Shown: positions 8,033 to 18,355 of the stretch, piece by piece
How the letters are laid out: every line of letters starts with the position of its first letter
Position numbering within the stretch: the first letter of the stretch is position 1
DNA from: CAVZZV01 sp963779845
Lineage (GTDB): Bacteria > Bacteroidota > Bacteroidia > Bacteroidales > GCA-2748055
DNA: 64,000 bases
Direction: 5' to 3'
NCBI GenBank assembly: GCA_963779845.1
Contig: CAVZZV010000006.1
Span: forward strand, 1-64,000
Notes under the pieces: model-generated
Database searches by the model: none
What the model was told of the DNA's origin: nothing
Seen by the model: the letters and a program-made list of their open reading frames with translations, nothing else
Made by a program: the position numbers and the translations under genes

Positions 8033-8809
8033 TTAGGATCCTGCCTCGGTTATCTCTTTCAGGTCGGCCGTGAACTTGGGGAAAATAGGGTGAAGGACCG
8101 ACGATTTATTGAGAAAGTCCTGATCGGGATAGTAAATAAACAAACAGCTTCCATCTCTAATGGTATCAATAACCTGCTTGTATATAGCCATGGAAACGGA
8201 AGGACATCCAAAGCTCCGCCCAAGCCTGCCATATTTTTTAATGAATTCTGCGCTGACATAATCCGCCCCGTGAAGTACGATGGCCCTCTTTCGGGCATTA
8301 TCGTTGTATCCTTCGTCCATGCCATTGAGGAAAAGGGAAAGACCGTGTTTCCCGGAATAAGTCTTGCCGGTGATGTAAAATCCAAGGGAACTGGTATTAC
8401 TGTTGGGAGTGTTGGAGAAGACGGAGGCAAACTTATTGCCGGAATTTTTTCCATGAGCCACCCAATCATTGATAAGTATTTTTTGGGTTTGAAGATCGAT
8501 AATCCATAGCCTCTTTTCATTGGATGACTTACTGAAATCTATAATCGTCAATACATCCTTCTGGATACCTGCCTGCTGCTTTTTAAGGGATTGAAAACCT
8601 TTGAGGGCCAGGGAAAAAGCCTCATAGGATGGCATTGGGGTAACCAGGTCACGGCTAATTGCTTCATATAATTGAATGGGATCAGCATTTTCAGAGATAA
8701 ATTCTGAAGGAGCTGAAGCATAGGCAGAGGCAAATAGTGCGACAAAGAAGGTTACTAGAACAAGGTTACGTGTAACCGGACTTGTGAGTTTGGATATCAG
8801 TTTTCTCAT
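8033..8809 (-). CDS. Secreted murein L,D-transpeptidase catalytic domain protein
   Basis: A 258-residue exported protein. Residues 1-30 form a signal peptide (LVLVTFFVALFASAYA, then SAPSEF). The catalytic domain has the motif of the YkuD-like wide-family transpeptidases: KRAIVLHGADYV followed by GRLGRSFGCPSVSM, where the Cys of GCPS is the nucleophile. It also contains IIDFSKSSNEKRLWIIDLQTQKILINDWVAHG, the family's N-terminal strand pattern. It probably acts on peptidoglycan stem peptides in the periplasm. A second, unrelated L,D-transpeptidase follows upstream on the same strand (9139-10827). Confidence 0.88.
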   Translation of the reverse strand: MRKLISKLTSPVTRNLVLVTFFVALFASAYASAPSEFISENADPIQLYEAISRDLVTPMPSYEAFSLALKGFQSLKKQQAGIQKDVLTIIDFSKSSNEKRLWIIDLQTQKILINDWVAHGKNSGNKFASVFSNTPNSNTSSLGFYITGKTYSGKHGLSLFLNGMDEGYNDNARKRAIVLHGADYVSAEFIKKYGRLGRSFGCPSVSMAIYKQVIDTIRDGSCLFIYYPDQDFLNKSSVLHPIFPKFTADLKEITEAGS

Positions 8810-9035
8810 CCCTTTACCTGTCTTTAAATGTTTAATCTTTAAATCCTGTTTAATTTATACATTAAAGTCTTATTAACGGTGACGAAAATAATTATATTAT
8901 TGATGAAATACCAAAAATTGAATATTTTTTCGTCGCCCGATTAAAACAACTATCATACCATATTATCAGGAAAACCCTGGAATATTGATATAAAAGGCTA
9001 ATGGCATCAAACATCCTGTTATTTAGAAAGAATAT
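8810..9035. other. Intergenic region with a GACGAAAA inverted repeat
   Basis: This stretch holds the promoter region of the 8033-8809 gene. GACGAAAA at 8881-8888 is inverted as TTTTCGTC at 8927-8934, enclosing an AT-rich loop. It could be an operator or a hairpin in the 5' leader. No coding sequence is seen. Confidence 0.3.
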
Positions 9036-9066
9036 AAATAAACCCGGTGGGGTACCGGGTTTATTC
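9036..9066 (-). terminator. Intrinsic terminator of the L,D-transpeptidase gene 9139-10827
   Basis: AATAAACCCGGT at 9037-9048 pairs perfectly with ACCGGGTTTATT at 9054-9065 around a five-base loop, a 12-bp stem. On the minus strand the stem is followed by TATATTC. It lies about 70 bases after the stop codon of the 562-residue L,D-transpeptidase. Confidence 0.75.
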
Positions 9067-9138
9067 ATGTGTCTGAAAAGAGGAAGAAAATCATTACCTG
9101 GTGGTGCTAAAATACATCGCGCCTTTCTTTTGTTTAAA

Positions 9139-10827
9139 TTAATTTGTGTCTTGGTAGGTAGCCTCCTCGATGAGTTCAGCCGATTTCTCATCGAACTTAT
9201 ACACGTCGTTGCGAAATTCCAGCTCTCCATTTTCACCGACCCAGGCGGTCTGATAAATAAAATGTACCACCACCTGCTTGTCCAGGATAACCGTAGTCTC
9301 TTTTTCGGAGGCCAGAATGGACCGAATGCTATCGGGCGGGATCTGATTCTTTAATATTGCTTCTGCCAGATCAACGGGCTTTTCAAGACGGATACATCCA
9401 TGGCTAAAATCGCGCTGAGACTGATTAAAGAGATAATCCGACGGGGTATCGTGAAGATAAATAGCATGGCTGTTGGGCATTATGAATTTTATCCTGCCCA
9501 GGGCATTGGTCCCTCCTGGTTTTTGTTGAATAAAATAAGGGAAATTATTTTCCTGAATAGATGACCAGTCGACACGGGTTGGTTCTATCACCTCTCCGCG
9601 GTACGAACCCTTAAGAAGCAAATAATTATGATTGTCCAGATAAGAGGGATCGTTCTTAAGTTTGGGTAAAAATTCCTTGGAGGCTATCTTGTAGGGTACA
9701 TTCCAGGTGGGATTGAAAACAATATAGGTCATGGTATCCTTGAGCACCGGGGTATAATTACTCAGCTTACCCACTACCACCTTCATGGACTGGGATAGAT
9801 TTTGATGTTCGTAATATTTCAACGAATAATCCGGAATATTGATAATAAGATATCGCTCTCCGGGATTTTCAGGCAACCAACGATTTCTGTCCAGATTGAT
9901 CATTAATTGGTTTGTTCGGTATTCGAGTGGACGGTTCATTTCTGCTAATGTATTTTTACCGGCAACTCCATCAATTTTTAAGCCGTGCCGCGATTGAAAA
10001 CGACTTACAGCAAACACTAATGAGGAGTCAAATATGGTTTTTTGCATGTAGGCCTCAGTCGTTTCATCCAGATCGCCGGTTACTGCCAGGAAATTTTTTA
10101 ATTTCAGAACATTCAGACTGGTATCCCCATATTCAAGGGTTTCAAATGTCCCTGGCAGGGGCCAGTCTTTCTCCTTCATCATGGAAAATTTCTTATAGGC
10201 TTTGAGCAGTTTTCCATACCCTTCATTTTTGGGTTGCAGTTCTTCCAGGGATTGAGCAACCGTGCCTGAGGAAAGTGCCTCCTCGAGATGAGAAACTAAA
10301 TCGATATCATTTTCATACCTCTGCCAAATCACATTTAATTGATCGGGATTGATCAGTCCGGAAACTATTTTATTAGCAAGATCGAAGTATGAACGGGTGA
10401 GCAGAATATCAATTTCCCTGGCTAATTCGGGCGTGGTCTTTTGCCTGGGAACCTTTTTTTGCAATAACAATGCCTCATTGAGGTCATAAACCCATTCAAA
10501 ATCCATCGGCAAGCCATTTTCATCAGGATGGTTAAGTTCGTATATCAGGTCTTCTGCATCACTTGACAATTTACCCCTCGGGGTAAACCAGGCGAGTTGA
10601 AAATTTCGGTTCTTATAAAACTTTTCCACTTCCGGTGTATTGGATTTGGACATTTCGGGTAGTCTTTTTCCAACCGTGAGGGTATCAAAACTTCCTTTTT
10701 TTCGGTCAGATTGACCTATCTCTGCTGAACCGGTGTAATGTTTTCGGCTTATCCTGTTTCTGACATTGCAACTAAAGATAGCCAGAAATAACAGGGTGGG
10801 GATTATATATATTAAATATTTTCTCAT
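9139..10827 (-). CDS. L,D-transpeptidase lipoprotein, YcbB/LdtD-like
   Basis: A 562-residue cell-wall enzyme. The N-terminus MRKYLIYIIPTLLFLAIFSC ends in a lipobox, so it is probably a lipoprotein. A helical region comes first, then a peptidoglycan-binding repeat around residues 270-300 (FAVSRFQSRHGLKIDGVAGKNTLAEMN). The YkuD catalytic domain ends with SHGCIRLEKPVDLA near residue 475, where His and Cys are catalytic. The large capping insertion and overall length match E. coli YcbB (LdtD), which forms 3-3 cross-links in murein. The gene is monocistronic with a strong hairpin terminator. The beta-lactam insensitivity common in this class is known for the family, not seen here. Confidence 0.93.
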   Translation of the reverse strand: MRKYLIYIIPTLLFLAIFSCNVRNRISRKHYTGSAEIGQSDRKKGSFDTLTVGKRLPEMSKSNTPEVEKFYKNRNFQLAWFTPRGKLSSDAEDLIYELNHPDENGLPMDFEWVYDLNEALLLQKKVPRQKTTPELAREIDILLTRSYFDLANKIVSGLINPDQLNVIWQRYENDIDLVSHLEEALSSGTVAQSLEELQPKNEGYGKLLKAYKKFSMMKEKDWPLPGTFETLEYGDTSLNVLKLKNFLAVTGDLDETTEAYMQKTIFDSSLVFAVSRFQSRHGLKIDGVAGKNTLAEMNRPLEYRTNQLMINLDRNRWLPENPGERYLIINIPDYSLKYYEHQNLSQSMKVVVGKLSNYTPVLKDTMTYIVFNPTWNVPYKIASKEFLPKLKNDPSYLDNHNYLLLKGSYRGEVIEPTRVDWSSIQENNFPYFIQQKPGGTNALGRIKFIMPNSHAIYLHDTPSDYLFNQSQRDFSHGCIRLEKPVDLAEAILKNQIPPDSIRSILASEKETTVILDKQVVVHFIYQTAWVGENGELEFRNDVYKFDEKSAELIEEATYQDTN

Positions 10828-10919
10828 CTTTTTCTCTTCTTTTTACTATAATAAGACACCCCTCATGGCTTTTTTGTTTTATCAAAACGTTCGATTGAAT
10901 ACCCTTAATGGGATGAAAA

Positions 10920-11215
10920 TTGGAATTAAAAAAAATTCTTTCTATTTTGAGCTCTCTCAAAAAATTGCCCATTCGAATGATTGCTATTCAACTCCTTTGT
11001 CTTTTCACTATCACCTCCACAGCTATAGCGTTAATGGGAAAAAAAGCATGGTGGATACGGTTTTTTGATGGGCCCTGGACCACTTTTTTGTTTCAGGGCA
11101 TTTCAAAATAAAGAAACTAAAACGCTTACCCTTTATGCATTCAGATCATTTTCCGGTATATATGGCATGTACATTGGATACTTCCTGGAAACCGGGAGAT
11201 GAGGGTATCCATTAA
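10920..11215 (+). pseudogene. Endonuclease/exonuclease/phosphatase gene with a large internal deletion
   Basis: The frame opens at 10920 with a hydrophobic N-terminal anchor (IAIQLLCLFTITSTAIALMG) followed by WWIRFFDGP, the usual start of Bacteroidota membrane-anchored EEP-family proteins. In this frame it stops at 11111. In another frame, from about 11072, the DNA reads LDHFFVSGHFKIKKLKRLP and then FMHSDHFPVYMACTLD, ending at 11213-11215. This second piece is the EEP C-terminus, with the catalytic SDH motif. A normal member is about 350 residues, so roughly 250 central residues are missing and the ends are fused out of frame. The gene is dead. Confidence 0.65.
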
Positions 11216-11228
11216 GGAGGAGGAAGAA

Positions 11229-12293
11229 TTATTTGTTCGCTGCATCCTCTCCCACACTATGCTCAAGTTCCTTGCTGAATGCTTCCACGAAGGCATTTTT
11301 GAGAATATTTAGCAGGGCGGGAAAAACGCCGGTATCCAGATTATTCAGGTCGCCGGATAAGGGTACTTCAGAAGCGAACTGGTCTTTCGGGGGATTTGAA
11401 AATATTTTGACTACTCCTCCAGCAATGGCTTCCCATATTTTTCCCAGAAATGATTTATCCTCCTCATCCCAATCGAGGATTTTTACATCCTGGAGGATTG
11501 GCTTCACGTAACCATCAATGTTACCATTATCAATAAGCACTTCCGTATAGAGATTGAATACACCTTTTTCGGCATCGAACCGGGCATACGCATTCAAAAA
11601 ATCATTGAGATCTGCCAATTGCACATTCTCCAGCTTAAGGTTTATATCTGCATCAGGGAGGCTTTTTAAAACATTCATTCTTCCATCAATGCTTAAACTT
11701 CCCTTCCCAAAAGTATTGGCGCTGGCCACAAGGGTCGAAGGCATTTTTTTTGTTTTATCTTCAATATTGGAAAGATTGGTGATCAGAACATCCAGGTGGG
11801 TTAAGGTGATATCTACCTTTGGACGGGTAGTAAAATCCCTATAGTTAACGGTGCCATCGACAATCTCTACCCTGTTTATCTGCAGAGGAATAAGATCCTT
11901 GATCTGGGCAACCCAATCCACACCCGATCCGTCCTGCACCTCTTTTTCTCCGCCATCATTATTGGAAACGGCAAAATTGATTTCAGGCCGGGTAAAAATG
12001 AACTCCCCGACTATTTTCCCTTTAAATAGCGCTTTCCAATGAATTGATATATCCACTTTCCGTATAGCCACGAAGGGTACTGGAATGCTATCGTCCATTT
12101 TTACAATATGCAGACTATCAAAAACATAAGCTCCCCGGTACAGGGCCAGATCCACATCTTCGACTCCTCCCCGGTAACCTTCCATATTGGAGAGTTTCTT
12201 ATTGATGACGTTTTTAACGATGAATGGCAGGGCAATCCGTATTCCTATAAGCAGTATGATTAAGAGGATCAGAATGATATACCTTTTTTTCAT
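11229..12293 (-). CDS. DUF748/AsmA-like membrane-anchored protein
   Basis: A 354-residue protein with a single N-terminal membrane anchor (YIILILLIILLIGIRIALPFIV). After it comes an AsmA/DUF748-type beta-rich repeat region: SNMEGYRGGVEDVDLALYRGAYVFDSLHI, then EFIFTRPEINFAV, DGTVNYRDFTTRPKVDITLTHLDV and FNLYTEVLIDNGNIDGYVKPIL. Proteins of this class span the periplasm and are linked to outer-membrane homeostasis or lipid transfer. That function is family knowledge and has not been shown for this gene. It is transcribed alone on the minus strand. Confidence 0.82.
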   Translation of the reverse strand: MKKRYIILILLIILLIGIRIALPFIVKNVINKKLSNMEGYRGGVEDVDLALYRGAYVFDSLHIVKMDDSIPVPFVAIRKVDISIHWKALFKGKIVGEFIFTRPEINFAVSNNDGGEKEVQDGSGVDWVAQIKDLIPLQINRVEIVDGTVNYRDFTTRPKVDITLTHLDVLITNLSNIEDKTKKMPSTLVASANTFGKGSLSIDGRMNVLKSLPDADINLKLENVQLADLNDFLNAYARFDAEKGVFNLYTEVLIDNGNIDGYVKPILQDVKILDWDEEDKSFLGKIWEAIAGGVVKIFSNPPKDQFASEVPLSGDLNNLDTGVFPALLNILKNAFVEAFSKELEHSVGEDAANK

Positions 12294-12622
12294 AACTTTT
12301 AAAATTTTCCCGGTGATTCAAGGGGTGAAAAGAATGATCCACATATTTGTACAAATCCGTGCCAAATATTCAGCCGGTGAAAAAATTTTCAATAAGTATG
12401 TTGATATATAGATTCTTGTATTACATTTATGCAGAATTGTGTCTCCTTGGTGGAAGGAGTTCCCTCATTTTTGCGAAAATAATTCTACAATGTCCTAGCG
12501 ACTTTTTTCGTAGTTTTGTATAGTTTTGCTTCTTTGGGCAATGTGCAATCCAAAAGGCCAAAGCTTTAATGTGGTCTTTGGGATTACATACTTAATTAAT
12601 TTACCTCCCAGATTTTAAAATA
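12294..12622. other. Divergent intergenic region upstream of the RND operon
   Basis: This gap separates the DUF748 gene from the efflux operon. Two copies of TAGTTTTG (12511-12518 and 12521-12528) match the Bacteroidota -7 box TAnnTTTG, but neither has a clear TTTG at the expected upstream spacing. No regulator gene or strong palindrome is seen. Confidence 0.3.
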
Positions 12623-13639
12623 ATGCAAAAATTCTTACCTTTTTTCCTCGCTTTATTGCTTTTTTCCTGTAAAAATAAAGAGGGAGGTCCCCCGGCAAAA
12701 AAGCGAATTTCAGTGGAAGTGGTGCCTATCTATGGCAAAAAGCTTAATTACGGTATTTCTGCTACAGGGGAACTGCTTCCCTGGGAATCAGTCGAGATTA
12801 AGAGTCCTGTTCAGGGCAATGTGATAGAAATAGCCTTCAGGGAGGGAAATTATGTATCGAAAGGAGACCTCCTGGTCAAAATTGACGACAGGGTTTGGAA
12901 AGCACGCGTAGAGGGACTTAAGGCGCAGGCAAGTTCACTTCAAGGGGAATTGGAACGGCAAGAGGAACTTTTGAAAATCGAGGGGGTAAGTAAAGAGGCC
13001 CTGGAGAAAACTGAGGCCAGTTTAAGCAGTTTACAGTCTCAGATTGAGGAATTAAATGTCATGATTGATCTGGCGGAAATCAGGGCTCCTTTTTCCGGAA
13101 AGCTGGGGATGCGCAATTTTAGTCCCGGGGCCTGGTTGTCTCAGGGAAGCACGATTACCCATTTGGTCAGCACGAACCCTATAAAGGTTGATTTTAGTAT
13201 CCCGGCAAGGTACTATGCTTATTTGAAAATTGGATCCGCTGTAAAGGTGGTAAGTACTCCTTCCACCGATACACTCACCGCAGTTGTATATGCCATTGAT
13301 CCGGTCATCAACACATCGAGCCGAAACATTCATGCCCGGGCAAGGATTGAAAATAAAGAAAATAAAATTATCCCTGGGAATTTCGCCGAGGTTTTCTTCA
13401 CCGTAAATGAAAATGAAGAGGCTCTCCTTGTTCCCGCCGAATCAGTGATCTCCGAGTTAAATGCGGAAATTGTGTATACCGTTGAAAAAGGTATTGTGTC
13501 CAGAAAAGAGATACAAACCGGAATACGGACCCCCGCAGAAATTCAGGTCATAACGGGGCTTAAGGCTGGGGAAAAGGTGGTTACCACCGGCCTTATGGAT
13601 ATCTCTGACGGAGATAGTGTGGTCATCAATGAAAAGTAA
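12623..13639 (+). CDS. RND efflux periplasmic adaptor subunit (membrane fusion lipoprotein)
   Basis: A 338-residue membrane-fusion protein that links an inner-membrane RND pump to a TolC channel. The signal MQKFLPFFLALLLFSC ends in a lipobox, so it is lipid-anchored. Order: barrel-sandwich half (SPVQGNVIEIAFREGNYVSKGDLLVKID), an alpha-helical hairpin (about residues 95-145), the second lipoyl half (AEIRAPFSGKLGMRNFSPGAWLSQG), then the beta-barrel and membrane-proximal domains. It lies 14 bases before the pump gene and begins a three-gene operon ending with the outer-membrane channel. Substrates are unknown. Confidence 0.93.
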   Translation: MQKFLPFFLALLLFSCKNKEGGPPAKKRISVEVVPIYGKKLNYGISATGELLPWESVEIKSPVQGNVIEIAFREGNYVSKGDLLVKIDDRVWKARVEGLKAQASSLQGELERQEELLKIEGVSKEALEKTEASLSSLQSQIEELNVMIDLAEIRAPFSGKLGMRNFSPGAWLSQGSTITHLVSTNPIKVDFSIPARYYAYLKIGSAVKVVSTPSTDTLTAVVYAIDPVINTSSRNIHARARIENKENKIIPGNFAEVFFTVNENEEALLVPAESVISELNAEIVYTVEKGIVSRKEIQTGIRTPAEIQVITGLKAGEKVVTTGLMDISDGDSVVINEK

Positions 13640-13653
13640 AGGATCCGTTTTTT

Positions 13654-16600
13654 ATGACACTCTCTGACATAAGTATAAAAAGGCCTGTTTTGGCTACTGT
13701 TCTTTCCCTGGTGATCGTGATCCTGGGAGTGACGGCATTTTTTTCCCTGGGAGTTCGCGAATACCCCAGCGTCGACCCTGCCGTTATCACCGTTCAGACC
13801 AACTATACAGGTGGAAATGCGGAGATTATTGAAACTCAGATTACCGAGCCTCTTGAAGAAGAAATAAACAAAGTACCGGGTATAAAGTCGATTTCTTCCA
13901 GTTCAAGCAACGGGAGGAGCAATATCCGGGTGGAATTCAATCTGGGCATTAACCTCGACAATGCGGCAAACGATGTAAGGGACAAAGTCTCCCGTGCCAT
14001 GGGCTCTCTTCCTCCAGATGTTGATCCACCAATCGTTTCCAAGGCCGATGCGGATGCCCAAACCATCTTTGCTGCCACCCTTTCCAGCAATAAGAGAAGT
14101 CTTCTTGAACTAACCGACATTGCCGATAACCAATTCGCCGAACGTTTGCAGACTATTGAGGGGGTAAGTGAGGTTCATCTTTGGGGAGAGAAAGACTACT
14201 CCATGAAATTGATCCTCGATCCCAGAAAAATGGAAGCCTTGCGGATAACTCCCCAGGATGTGCGGCAGGCTTTGGGAAGACAAAATCTGGAATTGCCTAC
14301 AGGTCAGATCGAAGGGGATCGAAAATACCTTACCATAAGAACTTATGGAAGGCTCAATACCGCGGAAGAATTCAATGATCTCATCATTGCCAGTCGCAGT
14401 AATTCTCAGGTTAGGATTAAAGACATCGGGCAGGCTCAGCTGACCCCTTTGAATGAAAAGTCAATTCTCCGCGGAAATCATGGGATTCCCATGATCGGTA
14501 TTGCCCTTCAGCCCCAGCCCGGATCGAATTATATCGACATTGTTGATGAAGCGATGAAACGGTTAAGGAGTATGGAGAAAGACCTTCCTCCGGATATCAG
14601 CCTTGGCATCGGTATGGATACCACGGTCAGCATCCGAAAATCCATTAATGAAGTCCGTTCGACCATCATCATCGCTTTTCTGCTGGTCTTTATCGTGGTA
14701 TTCATTTTTCTTCGAAGCCTGCGCACCACGCTGATTCCCGTCATTACCATCCCCATTTCCCTGATTGGTACTTTTGCGATCGTCTACCTTGCGGGTTATT
14801 CCATTAATATTCTCACCCTTCTGGGTCTGTTGCTGGCTACCGGTCTCGTAGTTGATGATGCAATTGTAGTGATGGAGAATATATATTCCCGTATTGAAAA
14901 AGGCATGGACCCCATTCAGGCTGCATTTAAAGGTTCGCGTCAGGTCTTTTTCGCGGTTATTTCCACTACAATTACACTCATTTGTGTTTTCCTGCCGATC
15001 TTTTTCATGCAGGGATTAACGGGCAGACTCTTCCGCGAGTTCGCGCTCATTGTGGCCGGCTCAATAATCATCTCCACTTTTATAGCCCTTACCCTCACCG
15101 CCATGTTAAGTTCCCGACTACTCAGGAAAACAAATCGCGAATACAGGTTCATGAATTTCATAAAAAGACCGATCGACTATATCCTCAATAATTACCGGGG
15201 CTGGCTTACCTCTTTTATGGTTTACCGCTGGGTGGCCTTCCCGGTCGTGGCGATAACAGCACTGCTAACCTGGTTCCTTTTTCAAAATCTCCCTAAGGAG
15301 CTTGCCCCTCTGGAAGATAAAAGCCGCTTGCGGATTATGATAAGTGCACCCGAAGGGATATCCTACGAGCTCATGGATGCATACCAGAAAAAGCTTATTG
15401 AGTTGGTAGATACGATAAAGGAGAAAGAAAACCTACTCTCGGTCACCTCCCCAGGATTCGGTTCAACAAGCTCGGTCAATTCAGGGTTCCTCCGTTTAGC
15501 TCTTTTTCCACCGGAAGAAAGGGGAAAAACCCAGATGCAGTTAGCCAATGAATTAACCAATGCCTTGCGCCCCTATAGTTTTGCGCAATCGTATGTTATC
15601 CAGGAACCTACCATTAGCGCAGGTTCAGGGGGAAGAAGCGGTTTGCCTGTGCAGATTGTGTTGCAGGCCCAAAACCTTGAACAGTTAAAAGCGGTGATCC
15701 CGGATTTTTTAAGAGAAGCAAGGAAAGACCCTGCTTTTGGGGTGGTGGATATTGACCTGAAATTCACAAAACCGGAAATGGTGGTGGACATAGACCGGAA
15801 AAAGGCCCAGGATATGGGAATCAGCGTGAGAGATATTGCTGAAACATTGCAGATATATTTCAGCGAGCAGAGAATGGGATATTTCGTTAAAAATGGTAAG
15901 CAGTATTATGTAATTGCCCGTGCAGAAGAAGATTTAAGAAATGAGCCTGAAGATGTGAGCAATATGAAAGTGCGCAATGCCAGTGGAGAGCTTATTTCCT
16001 CTCGATAATCTCGTGAGTATTGGGTATGAAAGCAGGCCCCCGCAACTACTTCGGTATAACCGGTATACGGCCGCTACAGTATCGGCCTCCCTCGCCGACG
16101 GAAAAACCATTGGTGACGGTATTGATGCCATGAATGCCATTGCAGAGCGTGTCCTGGATGATTCATTTTCCACCGCATTGACGGGAAACTCTGAAGACTA
16201 TGCAGAAAGTTCCAACAATCTTTTGGTGATTTTCATTTTTGCCCTTATCCTGATCTATCTCACACTCTCAGCGCAGTTCGAAAGCTTTCGCGATCCTATA
16301 ACCATTTTAGTCACCGTCCCCCTGGCTCTTGCAGGTGCGCTTATTTCCCTTTATCTGTTTGGTCAGACATTAAATATTTTCAGCCAGATCGGGATGATCG
16401 TGCTTATTGGAATTGTTACCAAAAATGGTATTCTTATTGTGGAATTTGCGAATCAGAAGAGAAACGAAGGACTAGACCGGATGGAGGCGGTAATTCAGGC
16501 CTCGGAAGAAAGGGTGCGGCCTATTCTGATGACAAGTATGGCAACTACCCTTGGGGTGCTCCCCCTGGCTGTTTCATTTTTAGGGGCCTCTGGAAGCAGG

Positions 16601-16732
16601 ATTCCAATGGGAACCGTTATTATCGGAGGCTTGCTTTTTTCCCTGGTATTGACCCTTTTCATCATTCCGGCCCTTTATACCTATATATCGAAAAAAAACC
16701 TGAAACCTATGGCTGAAGAGGAGCAGGTATAA
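13654..16732 (+). CDS. RND efflux permease (AcrB/HAE1 type), interrupted by a one-base frameshift
   Basis: The inner-membrane proton-driven pump of the operon. It starts MTLSDISIKRPVLATVLSLVIVILG, has the transmembrane-4 proton-relay pair in LVVDDAIVVMEN, and covers both halves of the RND duplication. The first frame stops at 16008 after ASGELISSR. Reading on in the next frame gives PLDNLVSIGYESRPPQLLRY and an intact second half to 16732. The TTT at 15995-15997 holds one base too many: with two T the sequence reads ELIPLDNL. Without that base the protein is 1025 residues, the normal RND length. Either the gene is newly broken or the base is a consensus error. Both halves are otherwise undamaged. 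Confidence 0.9.
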
Positions 16733-16772
16733 GTGAGTAAAAAATATAAGTTCATAAACCCTAACGTTTAAA

Positions 16773-18101
16773 ATGTTTTTAATGAAGTTTCGATTAATAA
16801 TCGCCCTCCTGATTTTTTCGTCTTATAGTGCAGCCTTCTCTCAGGATATAGTAGATCTTGATCAGTTAATATCCATGGCTCTCGAAAAGAACTACCAGAT
16901 CAGACTCTCTAATAACAGACTTTTAATGGCGGAAAACAACAATACAATCGGAAATGCCGGTTTCCTGCCATCTGTCGCATTTTCCGGTGAACAATCATGG
17001 GGAATTGATAACTCGGAATCGACCTATGTTTTTGGTGATTCCATTACCGCCGATAATGCGCGCAGCTCAGCTTTCAACATGCTGGCACAGGTAAATTGGA
17101 CTGTTTTTGATGGTTTTAAAATGTTCGCCAGAAAAGACCGGTTAGGTTTATTGTATAATTTAGGAAAATTGGATACCCGTTTTTATATCGAACAAACCAC
17201 CTCCGATTTGGCCAGGGCCTATTACCGTCTGATAAGTGAAAGGAGTTTACTCGACAGCTATCAGGCTTCCCTGGATATATCCCGATACCGGCTGAAGCTG
17301 GAAAAAAACAAAATGGAAATCGGAGCGGGAACCGCTCTTTTATACCATCAGGCAGTAATTGATTTCAATACCGATAGTGCGATTTTGGTTAACCAACAAC
17401 TTCTGATCGATAATTTAGTGCTCGATTTAAACCGTATTACAGGAAGGGATCCCATCAATCAGCTTATTCCCTCCGGAAAGGAGATGGATTTTAGTGGAAA
17501 TTTAAATACAGATTCTCTTATTGTTCTTGCTGTAAACCACAACCAGGATATTGAAGAGGCGAAACTACAGGAGCTTCTCGCTGAAACTACGGAAAGAATC
17601 GAATCCGGAGACCTCTATCCGGAAATTTCCCTTTATGGAAATTACTCCTATGCCACCCAATCGAGTGAATCCGGTTTTATCCGTGAAAGACGGAGTTCCG
17701 GATTGGAATATGGAGTGCGTTTCCGGTTCAACTTATATAATGGAGGCCGCGAAAAAATCCAGGTCTCCAATGCACGGATCAATGAAATCAATGCTTCGAT
17801 CAATACGGAAGATGTTCAAAACCAGATTCGAACGAATATGTTAAAACTAATTAACCGTCGTCAAAGCTCAATAAGCCAGCTTAATTTGATTGAAAATAGT
17901 TTGAAGGCGGCCGAAAAATCGATGGAAATTGCTGATCTTCAGCTTGAAAACGGAAGTATTAACGGTTTTGAATTCCGGCAAGCCCAACTTTCCCAATTAA
18001 ATGTCAAAAGACGATTCACTGAACTTACCTATTCTGTTAAGGCCATTGAAACTGATATTTATAGACTTGCCGGTACTCTTTTGGAAAAACTTTATCCATG
18101 A
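16773..18101 (+). CDS. TolC-family outer-membrane efflux protein
   Basis: A 442-residue outer-membrane channel protein. The signal peptide is MKFRLIIALLIFSSYSAAFSQ; an ATG at 16773 or 16782 could be used, and the second gives the cleaner signal. The mature part has the duplicated long-helix and beta-strand pattern of TolC: LDQLISMALEKNYQIRLSNNRL, FNMLAQVNWTVFDGFKMFARKDRLGL and YGVRFRFNLYNGGREKIQVSNARI. It lies 40 bases after the pump gene and closes the tripartite efflux operon. The following 254 bases (18102-18355) hold no recognisable feature. Confidence 0.92.
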   Translation: MFLMKFRLIIALLIFSSYSAAFSQDIVDLDQLISMALEKNYQIRLSNNRLLMAENNNTIGNAGFLPSVAFSGEQSWGIDNSESTYVFGDSITADNARSSAFNMLAQVNWTVFDGFKMFARKDRLGLLYNLGKLDTRFYIEQTTSDLARAYYRLISERSLLDSYQASLDISRYRLKLEKNKMEIGAGTALLYHQAVIDFNTDSAILVNQQLLIDNLVLDLNRITGRDPINQLIPSGKEMDFSGNLNTDSLIVLAVNHNQDIEEAKLQELLAETTERIESGDLYPEISLYGNYSYATQSSESGFIRERRSSGLEYGVRFRFNLYNGGREKIQVSNARINEINASINTEDVQNQIRTNMLKLINRRQSSISQLNLIENSLKAAEKSMEIADLQLENGSINGFEFRQAQLSQLNVKRRFTELTYSVKAIETDIYRLAGTLLEKLYP

Positions 18102-18355
18102 AAAGCTGATTCCGGGTAGCAAAATTATCAGGTCCAGAGTCTGGGAAAATTCCTGTCCAATAGAATGTTATTAACAAAATAGCAGACAGTTGAAAAAAAA
18201 TTATTCCCCTATAACAATCTATTCAAAAAAAACATAATATTGCATCTAATTTGAGGGTGGTGAACATATCGGACCTAATCATTGTTTCCATCTCATGATC
18301 AGAATATTATAAATTAAAATTTTGATAATGGCCTTAACTTTTTTCAACCTTAAAA

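Noticed and set aside
7960..8035. tRNA-like segment: GGTTCGAATCC at 8016-8026 resembles a T-arm, and TGACT/AGTCA upstream could be an anticodon stem
   Set aside because: The T-stem has mismatches, no acceptor stem or D-arm can be drawn, and the region overlaps the L,D-transpeptidase stop. It is at most a remnant.
7934..8509. 191-residue plus-strand frame starting near the methyltransferase end
   Set aside because: It is antisense to the L,D-transpeptidase gene, which has a signal peptide and catalytic Cys motif.
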